Shown: piece after piece, positions 53,307-62,336 of the stretch
Layout of the letters: each line of letters opens with the position of its first letter
Position numbering within the stretch: the stretch's first letter is position 1
Assembly: GCA_050173345.1 (NCBI GenBank)
Contig: JBFXKW010000004.1
Location: forward strand, 1-64,000
Length of the DNA: 64,000 nt
Origin: SHWC01 sp050173345
GTDB lineage: Bacteria; Pseudomonadota; Alphaproteobacteria; UBA828
Direction: 5' to 3'
The notes under the pieces: model-generated
The model's database searches: none
What the model saw: only the letters and a program-made list of their open reading frames with translations
What the model was told of the DNA's origin: nothing
Position numbers and translations under genes: made by a program

Positions 53307-53331
53307 TACCATGTTATCCCATAATGTCCCA
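53307..53331 (-). promoter_or_regulatory. MraZ operator, three 5-bp boxes
   Basis: On the minus strand TGGGA-CATTA-TGGGA-TAACA-TGGTA: three boxes at exactly 10-bp steps (5-nt spacers), the arrangement bound by MraZ ahead of its own gene in E. coli. Located 81-105 bp ahead of the mraZ start. Confidence 0.6.
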
Positions 53332-53411
53332 CGCCGTGGTGGCCGGCAACGCCCATGCCTGGCCCGAGAGAAGCCCATGGAAGGGACGCCGATCGTTGGG
53401 GAGCGCCGGAC

Positions 53412-53891
53412 GTGGCTGTATTTTCGGGCCGTTACGTCAATACGGTGGATCGCAAGGGGCGGGTTTCCGTGCCCGCGTCCTTTCGCGCCGTGCTGACCGG
53501 GCAAGGCCAGGGCGTGCAGCCCATCGCCGCGTTCCCGACCCCGAGCGGCAGCCCCTCGCTCGATTGCTGCGGCCTCGACTGGCTCGAACAGCTCAGCGAG
53601 CGGTTCAGCTCCGCGAACATCTACCAGCCCGAGGTCGAGACCGCGGCGCTGGTCACGCTCGGCGAGGCGCAGCAATTGCCGTTCGACCCCGAGGGCCGCA
53701 TCCTGCTGCCCGCCTCGCTCATCGAGCATGCCGGGCTGCAAGGCAAGGCCGCCTTCGTCGGCCTCGGCCGGCGCTTCCAGATCTGGAATCCCGAGACGCT
53801 GGAGGCGGTGCGCGAGGAGGCGCGCGCGCGCGCTCCCGCCATCCTCCCCACCCTCAATCTGCCGCCCCTGCCCGGCGGCGGAGGGCGCTGA
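53412..53891 (+). CDS. mraZ: MraZ transcriptional regulator
   Basis: First gene of the dcw cluster; an AbrB/SpoVT-fold DNA-binding repressor of the cluster. 159 residues from GTG 53412 (GGGGAG about 8 bp upstream), which gives the typical opening VFSGRYVNTVDRKGRVSVP; an in-frame ATG at 53355 would add 19 residues. Two MraZ repeats: the first at about 5-60 and the second near 80-130 (LPFDPEGRILLPASL). Overlaps rsmH by 1 bp. Confidence 0.93.
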   Translation: MAVFSGRYVNTVDRKGRVSVPASFRAVLTGQGQGVQPIAAFPTPSGSPSLDCCGLDWLEQLSERFSSANIYQPEVETAALVTLGEAQQLPFDPEGRILLPASLIEHAGLQGKAAFVGLGRRFQIWNPETLEAVREEARARAPAILPTLNLPPLPGGGGR

Positions 53892-54874
53892 TGGCCGCGT
53901 TCGAAACCTCCCGCGAACGCGGCCACGCGCCCGTCATGCTGGCCGAGGTGCTGGCCGCCCTCGCCCCGCGCGACGACGGCCTCTATGTCGACGGCACCTT
54001 CGGCGGCGGCGGCTACAGCCGCGCCATCCTCGAAGCCGCGGCGTGCCGCGTCGTCGCGCTCGACCGCGACCCCGACGCGGTGGCGCGCGGCCGGCAATTG
54101 GCCGCGAGCTTCGAGGGCCGCCTAACTGTCGTCGAAGGGCGCTTCGGCGATATGGAGGCGCTGCTCGCCGGCCTCAGCATCGACGCGGTGGATGGCGTCG
54201 CGCTCGATCTCGGCGTCTCGTCCCAGCAGCTCGATCAGGGCGAGCGCGGCTTCTCGTTCCGCTTCCCCGAGGCCGACCTCGACATGCGCATGGAGAAGGC
54301 CGGGCCGAGCGCCGCCGACCTGGTCAACCAGGCGAGCGAGGCGGAGCTCGCCCGCATCATCCACGATTATGGCGAGGAGCGACGCGCCCGCGCCGTCGCG
54401 CGCGCCATCGTCGAGGCGCGCCGCGAGCAGCCGATCACCCGCATCGGCACGCTCGCCGAGATCGTCCGCAAGGTGGTGCGGCGCGGCCAGCACGACATCG
54501 ACCCCGCGACGCGCACCTTCCAGGCGCTGCGCGTCGTGGTCAATGACGAGCTCGGCGAGCTGGAGCGCGGGCTCGAGGCGGCCGAGCGGCTGCTGCGGCC
54601 GAACGGCCGGCTCGTCGTGGTGTCGTTCAACTCGCTCGAGGACCGCCGCGCCAAGCAGTTCCTGAAGGAGCGCGCGATGCCCGCGCCCGCGCCGTCGCGT
54701 CACCTGCCGCCGCTCGCCACAAAGCCGCCGCAACCCTCGTTCAAGCTGCTGCACAGAAGCGCGCTCAGACCCTCGACGCCGGAATGCGCGCTGAACCCGA
54801 GAGCCCGATCCGCCCGTTTGCGCGCCGCCGAGCGCACCGACGCGCCGGCCTGGGCGGCAAGGAGGGCCGCATGA
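53891..54874 (+). CDS. rsmH: 16S rRNA (cytosine-1402-N4) methyltransferase
   Basis: 327 residues. Motif I DGTFGGGGYSRAIL (SAM binding), GERGFSFRFPEADLDMRM, the substrate-domain and ALRVVVNDEL. It N4-methylates C1402 in the decoding centre with RsmI. The C-terminal 35 residues are Arg/Ala-rich. Translationally coupled to mraZ before and ftsL after (ATGA overlap). Confidence 0.95.
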   Translation: MAAFETSRERGHAPVMLAEVLAALAPRDDGLYVDGTFGGGGYSRAILEAAACRVVALDRDPDAVARGRQLAASFEGRLTVVEGRFGDMEALLAGLSIDAVDGVALDLGVSSQQLDQGERGFSFRFPEADLDMRMEKAGPSAADLVNQASEAELARIIHDYGEERRARAVARAIVEARREQPITRIGTLAEIVRKVVRRGQHDIDPATRTFQALRVVVNDELGELERGLEAAERLLRPNGRLVVVSFNSLEDRRAKQFLKERAMPAPAPSRHLPPLATKPPQPSFKLLHRSALRPSTPECALNPRARSARLRAAERTDAPAWAARRAA

Positions 54875-55224
54875 TCCGCCCGCGTGCCCTGGCGTGGATC
54901 GGCGCGATCGTCGTGGTGGCGATCACGCTGTTCCTGATCAGCTACGAGGTCCAGCGCGTCGAGAAGGAGATCGCCGCGCTCGACCGCGAAGCCACGACCC
55001 AGGAAGAAGCCATCCACGTGCTGCGCGCCGAATGGAGCTATCTCAACCGGCCCGACCGGCTGGCCGCGCTGGCCGAGCGCCATCTCGACCTGGCGCCGGT
55101 CGTGCCCGCCCAGCTCACCGCGGCGAAGCGCCTCGAGGCGCCGCTCGAGCCGGCGCTGGTCAGCCGCCGCGATGACCGGCTGCAGGACCTTCTGCTGCGC
55201 GTGGTCGGCGAGGCGCCGCGATGA
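54871..55224 (+). CDS. ftsL: FtsL cell-division protein
   Basis: 117 residues: short cytoplasmic basic part, one membrane helix (about 8-24) and a coiled-coil periplasmic region (YEVQRVEKEIAALDREATTQEEAIHVLRAEWSYL). FtsL partners FtsB and FtsQ in activating FtsWI. Position between rsmH and ftsI supports the call, since the sequence itself is poorly conserved. Confidence 0.9.
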   Translation: MIRPRALAWIGAIVVVAITLFLISYEVQRVEKEIAALDREATTQEEAIHVLRAEWSYLNRPDRLAALAERHLDLAPVVPAQLTAAKRLEAPLEPALVSRRDDRLQDLLLRVVGEAPR

Positions 55225-56966
55225 CCGATCTCGCCACCCACCACTGGAAGGATAGCCTGACGGCCGAGCCGCTCGACGCCGAGCCCGGCCGGGCGCTCTC
55301 CGAGGGGCGCGCCAAGCGGCCGCTCGAGGTCGCGCGCACGCGCCTCCTGGTGGCGGGCGCGGTGTTCGCGCTCTGCTTCGCCGTGCTCGGCTTCCGCCTG
55401 GTCGGGCTCGCCTTGTTCGAGGATGCGCCCGATAGCCGCGCGAGCGCCCATCGTGGCGCCGAGGGCGTGAGCGTGGCGCGCGCCGACCTCACCGACCGCA
55501 ACGGCACCCTGCTCGCGACCAACCTGCCGACCGTCACCCTCTACGCCGATCCGAGCCTCGTGATCGACGCCAACGACGCGATCAACAAGCTGCAAGGCGT
55601 GCTGCCCGAGCTGTCGCGCGAATGGCTGCTGCGCCAGCTCGACGGCAAGGGCCGCTATGTGCGGATCAAGCGCAGCCTGACGCCCGACCAGGAATACGAG
55701 ATCAACCGGCTCGGCCTGCCCGGCTTCGGCTTCGAGCGCGAGGAGCGCCGCGTCTATCCGCAAGGCCCGCTGCTCGCCCATGTGCTCGGCTATGCCGGCG
55801 TCGACAATCACGGCCTGGCCGGCCTCGAGCGCGGCCTCGACGGGCGGCTCGACGCGCTCGCCGATGCCGGCCCGGTCGCGCTCTCGCTCGACATCAGCGT
55901 CCAGCACGTCCTGAACGAGGAGGTCGCGAGCGCGATCCAGGAGTTCGACGGCATCGGCGGCGCCGGCATCGTGCTCGACGTCGAGACCGGCGAGATTCTC
56001 GCCATGACCAGCCTGCCGACCTTCGACCCGAACGCGGACAGGAAGCCCGACGACCCCAACCAGTTCAACCGCGCCACCAAGGGCGTCTACGAGTTCGGCT
56101 CGACCTTCAAGTCCTTCACGCTGGCGATGGCGCTCGACTATGGCGTGGTCGGCCTCGGCGACGGCTACGACGCCTCCGCGCCGATCCGCGTCTCGCGCTA
56201 CACCATCAACGACGACCATCCGAAGAACCGCTGGCTCTCCGTCCCCGAGATCTTCATGTACTCGTCGAACATCGGCGCCGCGAAGATGGCGCTCGATGTC
56301 GGCGCGGCGCGGCAGCGCGCCTTCCTCGAAAAGCTCGGCATGCTCCAGCCGCTCACGCTCGAAGTCCCGGAGATCGGCTCCCCGCTCGCGCCGAGCCCCA
56401 AGGACTGGCGCGAGCTGAGCACCATGACGATCGCCTACGGCCACGGCGTCGCGGTCACGCCCCTGCACCTTGCGAGCGCGATGGCGGCGCTCGTCAACGG
56501 CGGCATCCTGCACCCGCCGACCCTGCTGCGCCGCGCGCCCGGCGTGCCGGCGCCCGGCGTGCGCGTCATCAAGCCCGAGACCTCGGAGATCATGCGCCGC
56601 CTGCTCCGCCTCGTCGTGACCGACGGCACCGGCAAGAAGGCGGCGGCGCCCGGCTATCTGGTCGGCGGCAAGACCGGCACCTCCGACAAGTACAACAGCA
56701 ATGCGCTGCTCACGACCTTCGTCGGCGCGTTTCCGATGAACGCGCCACGCTATGTCGTGCTCGTCTCGATCGACGAGCCGAAGGGCAACAAGTCGACCTT
56801 CGGCTTCGCCACCGCCGGCTGGACCGCGGCGCCCTCGGTCGGCCGCGTGGTCACGCGCATCGCGCCGCTGCTCGGCGTCGAGCCGGTCGACGAGGACGCC
56901 GAGCCGATCCGCAACGAGCTCAACATCCTGAAGGTGTCGGCGGGGGCGCAGCTTGAGGCTTTCTGA
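55221..56966 (+). CDS. ftsI: Penicillin-binding protein 3, septal transpeptidase
   Basis: Monofunctional class B PBP cross-linking septal peptidoglycan, 581 residues. Membrane anchor about 41-63; pedestal domain about 80-220; transpeptidase with Ser294-x2-Lys297 (STFK), Ser348-x-Asn350 (SSN) and Lys484-Thr-Gly-Thr. ATGA overlap with ftsL. Ends 14 bp inside murE. Confidence 0.96.
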   Translation: MTDLATHHWKDSLTAEPLDAEPGRALSEGRAKRPLEVARTRLLVAGAVFALCFAVLGFRLVGLALFEDAPDSRASAHRGAEGVSVARADLTDRNGTLLATNLPTVTLYADPSLVIDANDAINKLQGVLPELSREWLLRQLDGKGRYVRIKRSLTPDQEYEINRLGLPGFGFEREERRVYPQGPLLAHVLGYAGVDNHGLAGLERGLDGRLDALADAGPVALSLDISVQHVLNEEVASAIQEFDGIGGAGIVLDVETGEILAMTSLPTFDPNADRKPDDPNQFNRATKGVYEFGSTFKSFTLAMALDYGVVGLGDGYDASAPIRVSRYTINDDHPKNRWLSVPEIFMYSSNIGAAKMALDVGAARQRAFLEKLGMLQPLTLEVPEIGSPLAPSPKDWRELSTMTIAYGHGVAVTPLHLASAMAALVNGGILHPPTLLRRAPGVPAPGVRVIKPETSEIMRRLLRLVVTDGTGKKAAAPGYLVGGKTGTSDKYNSNALLTTFVGAFPMNAPRYVVLVSIDEPKGNKSTFGFATAGWTAAPSVGRVVTRIAPLLGVEPVDEDAEPIRNELNILKVSAGAQLEAF

Positions 56967-58425
56967 GTTGATCGCCGGCGACCCGGCGAGCGCGCCCCTG
57001 CCGACCGATCCGGAGATCGTCGGGCTCTCGGCCGATTCACGCGAAGTCCGCCCCGGCTACCTGTTCGCGGCGCTCACCGGCGTCCGCCACAAGGGCAGCG
57101 CGTTCATCGCGGACGCGGTGCGCCATGGCGCGGTCGCGGTGCTGGCCGAGCCCGATGCCGCGGCCGAAGCCGAAGCCTGCCGCGTCGCGCTGGTGACCGA
57201 CCCCAACCCGCGCCGGCGCCTCGCCCTGATGGCGGCCCAGTTCTTCGCCCGCCAGCCCGAGACCATTGCCGCAGTCACCGGCACCAACGGCAAGACCTCG
57301 GTCGCCAACTTCACCCGGCAGATCTGGCTCAGGCTGGAGAGGCGCGCCGCCAGCGTCGGCACGCTCGGCGTCATCGCCAACGGCCACAAGCACGAGCTGC
57401 ACCACACGACGCCCGATCCGGTCTCGCTGCACGCCGCGCTCGCCGCGCTCGCCGGCGAAGGCGTCAGCCATCTCGCGCTCGAAGCCTCGAGCCACGGGCT
57501 CGACCAGTGCCGGCTCGACGGCGTGCGCATCAAGGCCGCCTGCTTCACCAACCTGACGCGCGACCATTTCGACTATCACCCGAACGTCGAGGCCTATTTC
57601 AAGGCCAAGGCACGGCTGTTCGAGGCGCTGCTGCCCGAGGGCGGCGCCGCGGTCATCAACGCGGAGACGCCCGAGGCCGAACGGCTGATCGCGACATCGC
57701 GCGCGCGGCGCCACCGGCTGTTCCGCTTCGGCACGCGCGGCTGCGAGATCGCGCTGATCGAGCGGCGCGAGGAAGGCACCGGCCAGGCGCTCGTGCTCGA
57801 CCTGCTCGGCGAGCGCCGCGAGGTGTTCTTCCCGCTGCCCGGCGCGTTCCAGGCCTCGAACCTGCTCGCCGCGCTCGGCCTCGCGGTCGGCACCGGCGAG
57901 AGTGTCGATGCCACGCTCGGCACCATCGAAACGCTCATCAGCGTGCGCGGAAGGCTCGAGCTGGTCGGCCACCATCCGAGCGGCGCGCCGGTCTATGTCG
58001 ACTACGCGCACACGCCGGACGGCCTCGAAACCGTGCTGCGCGCCATGCGCCCCTATGCCAGGGGCCGGCTCGCCGTCGTGTTCGGCTGCGGCGGCGACCG
58101 CGACAAGGGCAAGCGCCCGCTGATGGGCGAGGTCGCCGCCGCGCTCGCCGAGCGCGTCATCGTGACCGACGACAACCCGCGCACCGAGGATGCCGGCGCG
58201 ATCCGCCGCGCCATCCTCGCCGCCTGCCCCGGCGCGATGGAGATGGGCGACCGGCGGCGCGCCATCGAGGCCGCGGTCGCCGCGCTCGAAAAAGGCGACG
58301 TGCTGATCGTCGCAGGCAAAGGCCATGAGGAAGGCCAGCTCGTCGGCGCCACCGAGATCCCGTTCGACGACGCCACGGTCGTGCGCGAGGCGCTGACCGC
58401 GCTCGGCGGCGAGGTGGCGGCATGA
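56953..58425 (+). CDS. murE: UDP-MurNAc-tripeptide synthetase (meso-DAP adding)
   Basis: 490 residues from a TTG start inside ftsI's end (GGGGGCGC upstream). ATP-grasp-like Mur ligase: GTNGKTS (110-116) and the C-terminal DDNPRTED, whose DNPR is the meso-diaminopimelate-specific motif; so it adds meso-DAP to UDP-MurNAc-L-Ala-D-Glu in the cytoplasm. UUG start and overlap suggest lowered translation. Confidence 0.95.
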   Translation: MRLSELIAGDPASAPLPTDPEIVGLSADSREVRPGYLFAALTGVRHKGSAFIADAVRHGAVAVLAEPDAAAEAEACRVALVTDPNPRRRLALMAAQFFARQPETIAAVTGTNGKTSVANFTRQIWLRLERRAASVGTLGVIANGHKHELHHTTPDPVSLHAALAALAGEGVSHLALEASSHGLDQCRLDGVRIKAACFTNLTRDHFDYHPNVEAYFKAKARLFEALLPEGGAAVINAETPEAERLIATSRARRHRLFRFGTRGCEIALIERREEGTGQALVLDLLGERREVFFPLPGAFQASNLLAALGLAVGTGESVDATLGTIETLISVRGRLELVGHHPSGAPVYVDYAHTPDGLETVLRAMRPYARGRLAVVFGCGGDRDKGKRPLMGEVAAALAERVIVTDDNPRTEDAGAIRRAILAACPGAMEMGDRRRAIEAAVAALEKGDVLIVAGKGHEEGQLVGATEIPFDDATVVREALTALGGEVAA

Positions 58426-59855
58426 GCGCGCGCGAGATCCTGTGGCACGCCATGGAGGCGACCGCCGCGACCGGCGGCAGCGCGACGGCGGGCTTCGAGG
58501 CGCAGGGCGTCTCGATCGACACGCGCTCGCTCGCGCCAGGCGACCTCTTCGTCGCGCTCAAGGGCGACAACCATGACGGCCACGACTATGTCTCCGCCGC
58601 GTTCGAGGCGCAGGCCGCGGCCGCGATGGTGAGCCGGAAGCCCGCGAACGTCGGCGCCGACCGCCCGCTCCTTCTCGTGCCGGATACGTACGAAGGACTG
58701 TGGGCGTTGGCGCGCGCCGCGCGGACGCGCGCTGCGGCACGCCTGGTCGCGGTCACCGGCAGCGTCGGCAAGACCGGCACCAAGGAGATGATCGCCCGCG
58801 CGCTCGATGCGAACGGCCCGACCATGGCGTCGGCCGGCAACCTCAACAACCAGTTCGGCGCGCCGCTCTCGCTCGCCCGCCTGTCGCCGCGCGCGCAGTA
58901 CGGCGTGTTCGAACTCGGCATGAACCATGCCGGCGAAATCCGGCCGCTCGCGAAGCTGATCAGGCCGCATGTCGCGCTGATCACGACGGTGCAGGCCGCG
59001 CATCTCGCGTTCTTCGATAGCATCGAGGCGATCGCCGATGCCAAGGCCGAAATCTTCGAGGGGCTCGAGCCCGGCGGCGCCGCGCTGATCAACCGCGACG
59101 ATCCGAGCTATCGCCGCCTCGCCGCGGCGGCGCGCCGCGCCGCCGCCTCCAGCCTGATGAGCTTCGGCGCCCATGAGGATGCCGATGCCCGCCTGCTCTC
59201 CTGGCAGGCGGATGACGAGGGCGGCACGGTCGAGGCCGATATCGCCGGCCAGCGGCTGCGCTATCGCCTGCGCCTCGCCGGGCGTCACTGGGCGCTCAAC
59301 AGCGTCGCGGCGCTGCTCGCCGTCCGTGCCGCCGGCGCCGATGCCGCGCGCGGCGCCGCCGCGCTCGCCGGCCTCGCGCCGCTCAAGGGCCGCGGCGCGC
59401 GCCACACCGTGCACCTCGCCGACGGCAGCTTCGAGCTGATCGACGAGAGCTACAATGCGAGCCCGGCCGCGATGATCGCGGCGATCGAGGCGCTGGCCGC
59501 GCGCCGGCCCGGGCCGGGCGGCCGCCGCATCGCCGTGCTCGGCGACATGCTGGAGCTCGGGCCCGACGCCGCGAAGCTCCATGCCGGCCTCGCCGAGCCT
59601 TTGAAGCGCGCGAAGATCGATCTCGCTCTGCTCGCCGGCCCGCTGATGGCGCATCTCGACGCCGCGCTGCCGGCCAGCCGTCGCGGCGGGCACGCGGCCG
59701 ATTCGACCGCGCTCGCGCCCCGCGTCTGCGCCACAGTGCGCGCCGGCGACGTGGTGCTGGTCAAAGGTTCGCTCGGCAGCCGCATGGCGCCGATCGTCGC
59801 CGCGCTGCTCGCCCTCGAGGCCGACCGCGTCAGGGAGGCCGGCCGTGCTCTATAA
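58422..59855 (+). CDS. murF: UDP-MurNAc-pentapeptide synthetase
   Basis: 477 residues, adds D-Ala-D-Ala to the UDP-MurNAc tripeptide. P-loop VTGSVGKTGTKEM near residue 110, LNNQFGAPLSL, and HAGEIRPL. Opening EILWHAMEATAATGG. ATGA overlap with murE and 11 bp overlap with mraY. Confidence 0.95.
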   Translation: MSAREILWHAMEATAATGGSATAGFEAQGVSIDTRSLAPGDLFVALKGDNHDGHDYVSAAFEAQAAAAMVSRKPANVGADRPLLLVPDTYEGLWALARAARTRAAARLVAVTGSVGKTGTKEMIARALDANGPTMASAGNLNNQFGAPLSLARLSPRAQYGVFELGMNHAGEIRPLAKLIRPHVALITTVQAAHLAFFDSIEAIADAKAEIFEGLEPGGAALINRDDPSYRRLAAAARRAAASSLMSFGAHEDADARLLSWQADDEGGTVEADIAGQRLRYRLRLAGRHWALNSVAALLAVRAAGADAARGAAALAGLAPLKGRGARHTVHLADGSFELIDESYNASPAAMIAAIEALAARRPGPGGRRIAVLGDMLELGPDAAKLHAGLAEPLKRAKIDLALLAGPLMAHLDAALPASRRGGHAADSTALAPRVCATVRAGDVVLVKGSLGSRMAPIVAALLALEADRVREAGRAL

Positions 59856-60933
59856 CCTGCTCTACCCGCTCGCCGAGTGGGTCAGCGTCTTCAACATCTT
59901 TCAGTACCTGACCTTCCGCACCGGCGCGGCGACCCTGACCGCGCTGATCGTCAGCTTCGCGTTCGGCCCGAGCCTGATCCGCATGCTGAGGCGCCGCCAG
60001 GGCAAGGGCCAGCCGATCCGGCTCGACGGGCCCGAAGGCCATCTCCTGACCAAGCAGGGCACGCCCACCATGGGCGGTTTCCTGATCCTGCTCGCGCTCT
60101 TGGTCGGCACGCTGCTCTGGGCGGACCTGACCAACCAGTATGTCTGGGTGATCCTGCTCGTCACCATCGGCTTCGGCCTGGTCGGCTTCGCCGACGACCT
60201 GCTGAAGATCATCCGCCGCCATTCGGGCGGCCTGCCAGGCAAACTCAAGCTGCTGTTCGAGATCGCGATCGCAGTCGGCGCGGCGTTCTGGATCATCGGC
60301 ATCGCGGACGCGCCGATGGACACCAGCCTCGCTCTGCCCTTCGTCAAATCGGTGCTGCTCGACCTCGGCTGGTTCTTCGTGCCGTTCGCGGCGGTCGTGA
60401 TGGTCGGCGCGTCGAACGCGGTCAACCTGACCGACGGGCTCGACGGCCTTGCCGTGTTCCCGATCATGGTCGCCGCCGCCTGCTACGCGATCATCGCCTA
60501 CCTCGTCGGCAACGCGATCTTCGCCAACTACCTGCAGATCCACCACGTACCGGGCACCGGCGAGCTCGCGGTGTTCTGCGGCGCGCTGGTCGGCGCCTGC
60601 CTCGGCTTCCTCTGGTTCAACGCGCCGCCCGCCATGGTGTTCATGGGCGACACCGGCTCGCTCGCCGCCGGCGGCGCGCTCGGCAGCATCGCCGTGATCA
60701 CCAAGCACGAGATCATCCTCATCGTGATCGGCGGCCTGTTCGTGCTCGAGACCGTCTCGGTCATCGTGCAGGTCGCCTCGTTCAAGCTCACCGGGCGGCG
60801 CGTCTTCCGCATGGCGCCGCTGCACCATCATTTCGAGAAGCAGGGCCTCGCCGAGCCCACCATCGTGATCCGCTTCTGGATCGTGGCAGTGGTCCTTGGC
60901 CTGATCGGGCTCTCATCGTTGAAGCTGAGATGA
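59845..60933 (+). CDS. mraY: Phospho-MurNAc-pentapeptide transferase
   Basis: 362 residues, polytopic enzyme of about ten helices making lipid I. Conserved NAVNLTDGLDGLA, the KKQGTPTMGG-like KQGTPTMGGF segment and HHHFEKQG. GTG start at 59845 with GGGAGG upstream, inside murF. First membrane step of peptidoglycan synthesis. Confidence 0.97.
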   Translation: MLYNLLYPLAEWVSVFNIFQYLTFRTGAATLTALIVSFAFGPSLIRMLRRRQGKGQPIRLDGPEGHLLTKQGTPTMGGFLILLALLVGTLLWADLTNQYVWVILLVTIGFGLVGFADDLLKIIRRHSGGLPGKLKLLFEIAIAVGAAFWIIGIADAPMDTSLALPFVKSVLLDLGWFFVPFAAVVMVGASNAVNLTDGLDGLAVFPIMVAAACYAIIAYLVGNAIFANYLQIHHVPGTGELAVFCGALVGACLGFLWFNAPPAMVFMGDTGSLAAGGALGSIAVITKHEIILIVIGGLFVLETVSVIVQVASFKLTGRRVFRMAPLHHHFEKQGLAEPTIVIRFWIVAVVLGLIGLSSLKLR

Positions 60934-62336
60934 CGGTCGCGCTCGACATGTTCCGCAACAAGCCGGTCGCGGTGCTCGGCCTCGCGCGCTCGGGCCGCGC
61001 CACGCTCGCCGCGCTACGCGCCGGCGGCGCGCGCGGCATCGGCTGGGACGACAACGAGGCGGCACGCGCCGCCGCGGCGAGCGAAGGCCACGAGGTCGCG
61101 CCGCCGGAGGCCTGGCCGTGGTCGGATCTCGCGGCGCTCGTGCCGAGCCCCGGCGTGCCGATGAGCCACCCCTTGTTCGCCTGCGCCCGCGCGGCCGGCA
61201 CCCCGGTCCTCGGCGACGTCGAGCTCCTGGCGCGCGCGCAGCCCGAGGCGCGCGTCGTCGGCATCACGGGCACCAACGGCAAGTCGACCACCACCGCGCT
61301 GACCGCCCACATCGCGCGCTATGCCGGGCTGAGCGTCGAGGTCGGCGGCAATCTCGGCACGCCGCCGCTGGCACTCGCCCCGCTCGGCGCCGGCGGCACC
61401 TATGTGCTCGAACTCTCCTCCTTCCAGCTCGACCTCACGACCGACCTCTCGCTCGACATCGCGGTGCTGCTCAACATCACGCCCGACCATCTCGACCGTC
61501 ATGGCGGCATCGAAGGCTATATCGCGGCCAAGCGGAAGATCATGCGGCCGGGCAGGCTCAGGACCGCGATCGTCGGCATCGACGACGCGCCGTCCCGCGC
61601 CATCGCCGATTCCCTCGCGGGCATAGACGGCGTTCGCGTCGTGCCCGTGACGGTCGGCGCGGTCAGCCGCGTCGGCGTCTCGGTCGCCGAGGGCAGGCTC
61701 TACGATTCCGGCCGCGGCGTGTTCGACCTGCGCGCGGCTGAGGCGCTGCCCGGCGCGCACAACTGGCAGAACGCGGCGGCGGCCTACGCGGTCGCCCGCG
61801 CGCTCGACATCGGGCCGACCCAGATCGCCACGGCGACGCTCGGCTTCCCCGGCCTCGCCCACCGCATCGAGACCATCGCGACCATCGACGGCGTGCGCTT
61901 CGTCAATGACAGCAAGGCGACCAACGCCGACGCCGCGGCGCGCGCGCTCGCCTGCTTCGAGAACGTCTATTGGATCGCGGGCGGCCTGCCCAAGGCGGGC
62001 GGCATCGCCTCGCTCGCGCCCTTCTTCGAGCGCATCGCGCGCGCCTATCTGATCGGCGAGGCCGAGGCCGAGTTCGCGGCGACCCTCGAAGGCCGCGTGC
62101 CCTATCGGCGCTGCGGCACGCTGGCAAGTGCAATCGAGGCCGCCCGCGAGGACGCCCGCCGCGACGGCCGGGCCGCGCCGGTGGTGCTGCTCTCGCCGGC
62201 CTGCGCCTCCTATGACCAGTTCGCCAATTTCGAGGCGCGCGGCGAGGCGTTCCGCACCCTCGTCACCGCGCTCTCCAACCATGCCGCGCCCGGGCCGGAG
62301 CGTTCGGGCGCGCCGCTGCGGAGGGCGGCGCCGTGA
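60930..62336 (+). CDS. murD: UDP-MurNAc-L-alanine:D-glutamate ligase
   Basis: 468 residues. Rossmann N-terminus AVLGLARSGRATL, P-loop GITGTNGKSTTTAL near 112-125, LELSSFQL, DHLDRH and KATNADAAARAL. Coupled to mraY by ATGA overlap and to ftsW by GTGATG. Confidence 0.96.
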   Translation: MTVALDMFRNKPVAVLGLARSGRATLAALRAGGARGIGWDDNEAARAAAASEGHEVAPPEAWPWSDLAALVPSPGVPMSHPLFACARAAGTPVLGDVELLARAQPEARVVGITGTNGKSTTTALTAHIARYAGLSVEVGGNLGTPPLALAPLGAGGTYVLELSSFQLDLTTDLSLDIAVLLNITPDHLDRHGGIEGYIAAKRKIMRPGRLRTAIVGIDDAPSRAIADSLAGIDGVRVVPVTVGAVSRVGVSVAEGRLYDSGRGVFDLRAAEALPGAHNWQNAAAAYAVARALDIGPTQIATATLGFPGLAHRIETIATIDGVRFVNDSKATNADAAARALACFENVYWIAGGLPKAGGIASLAPFFERIARAYLIGEAEAEFAATLEGRVPYRRCGTLASAIEAAREDARRDGRAAPVVLLSPACASYDQFANFEARGEAFRTLVTALSNHAAPGPERSGAPLRRAAP

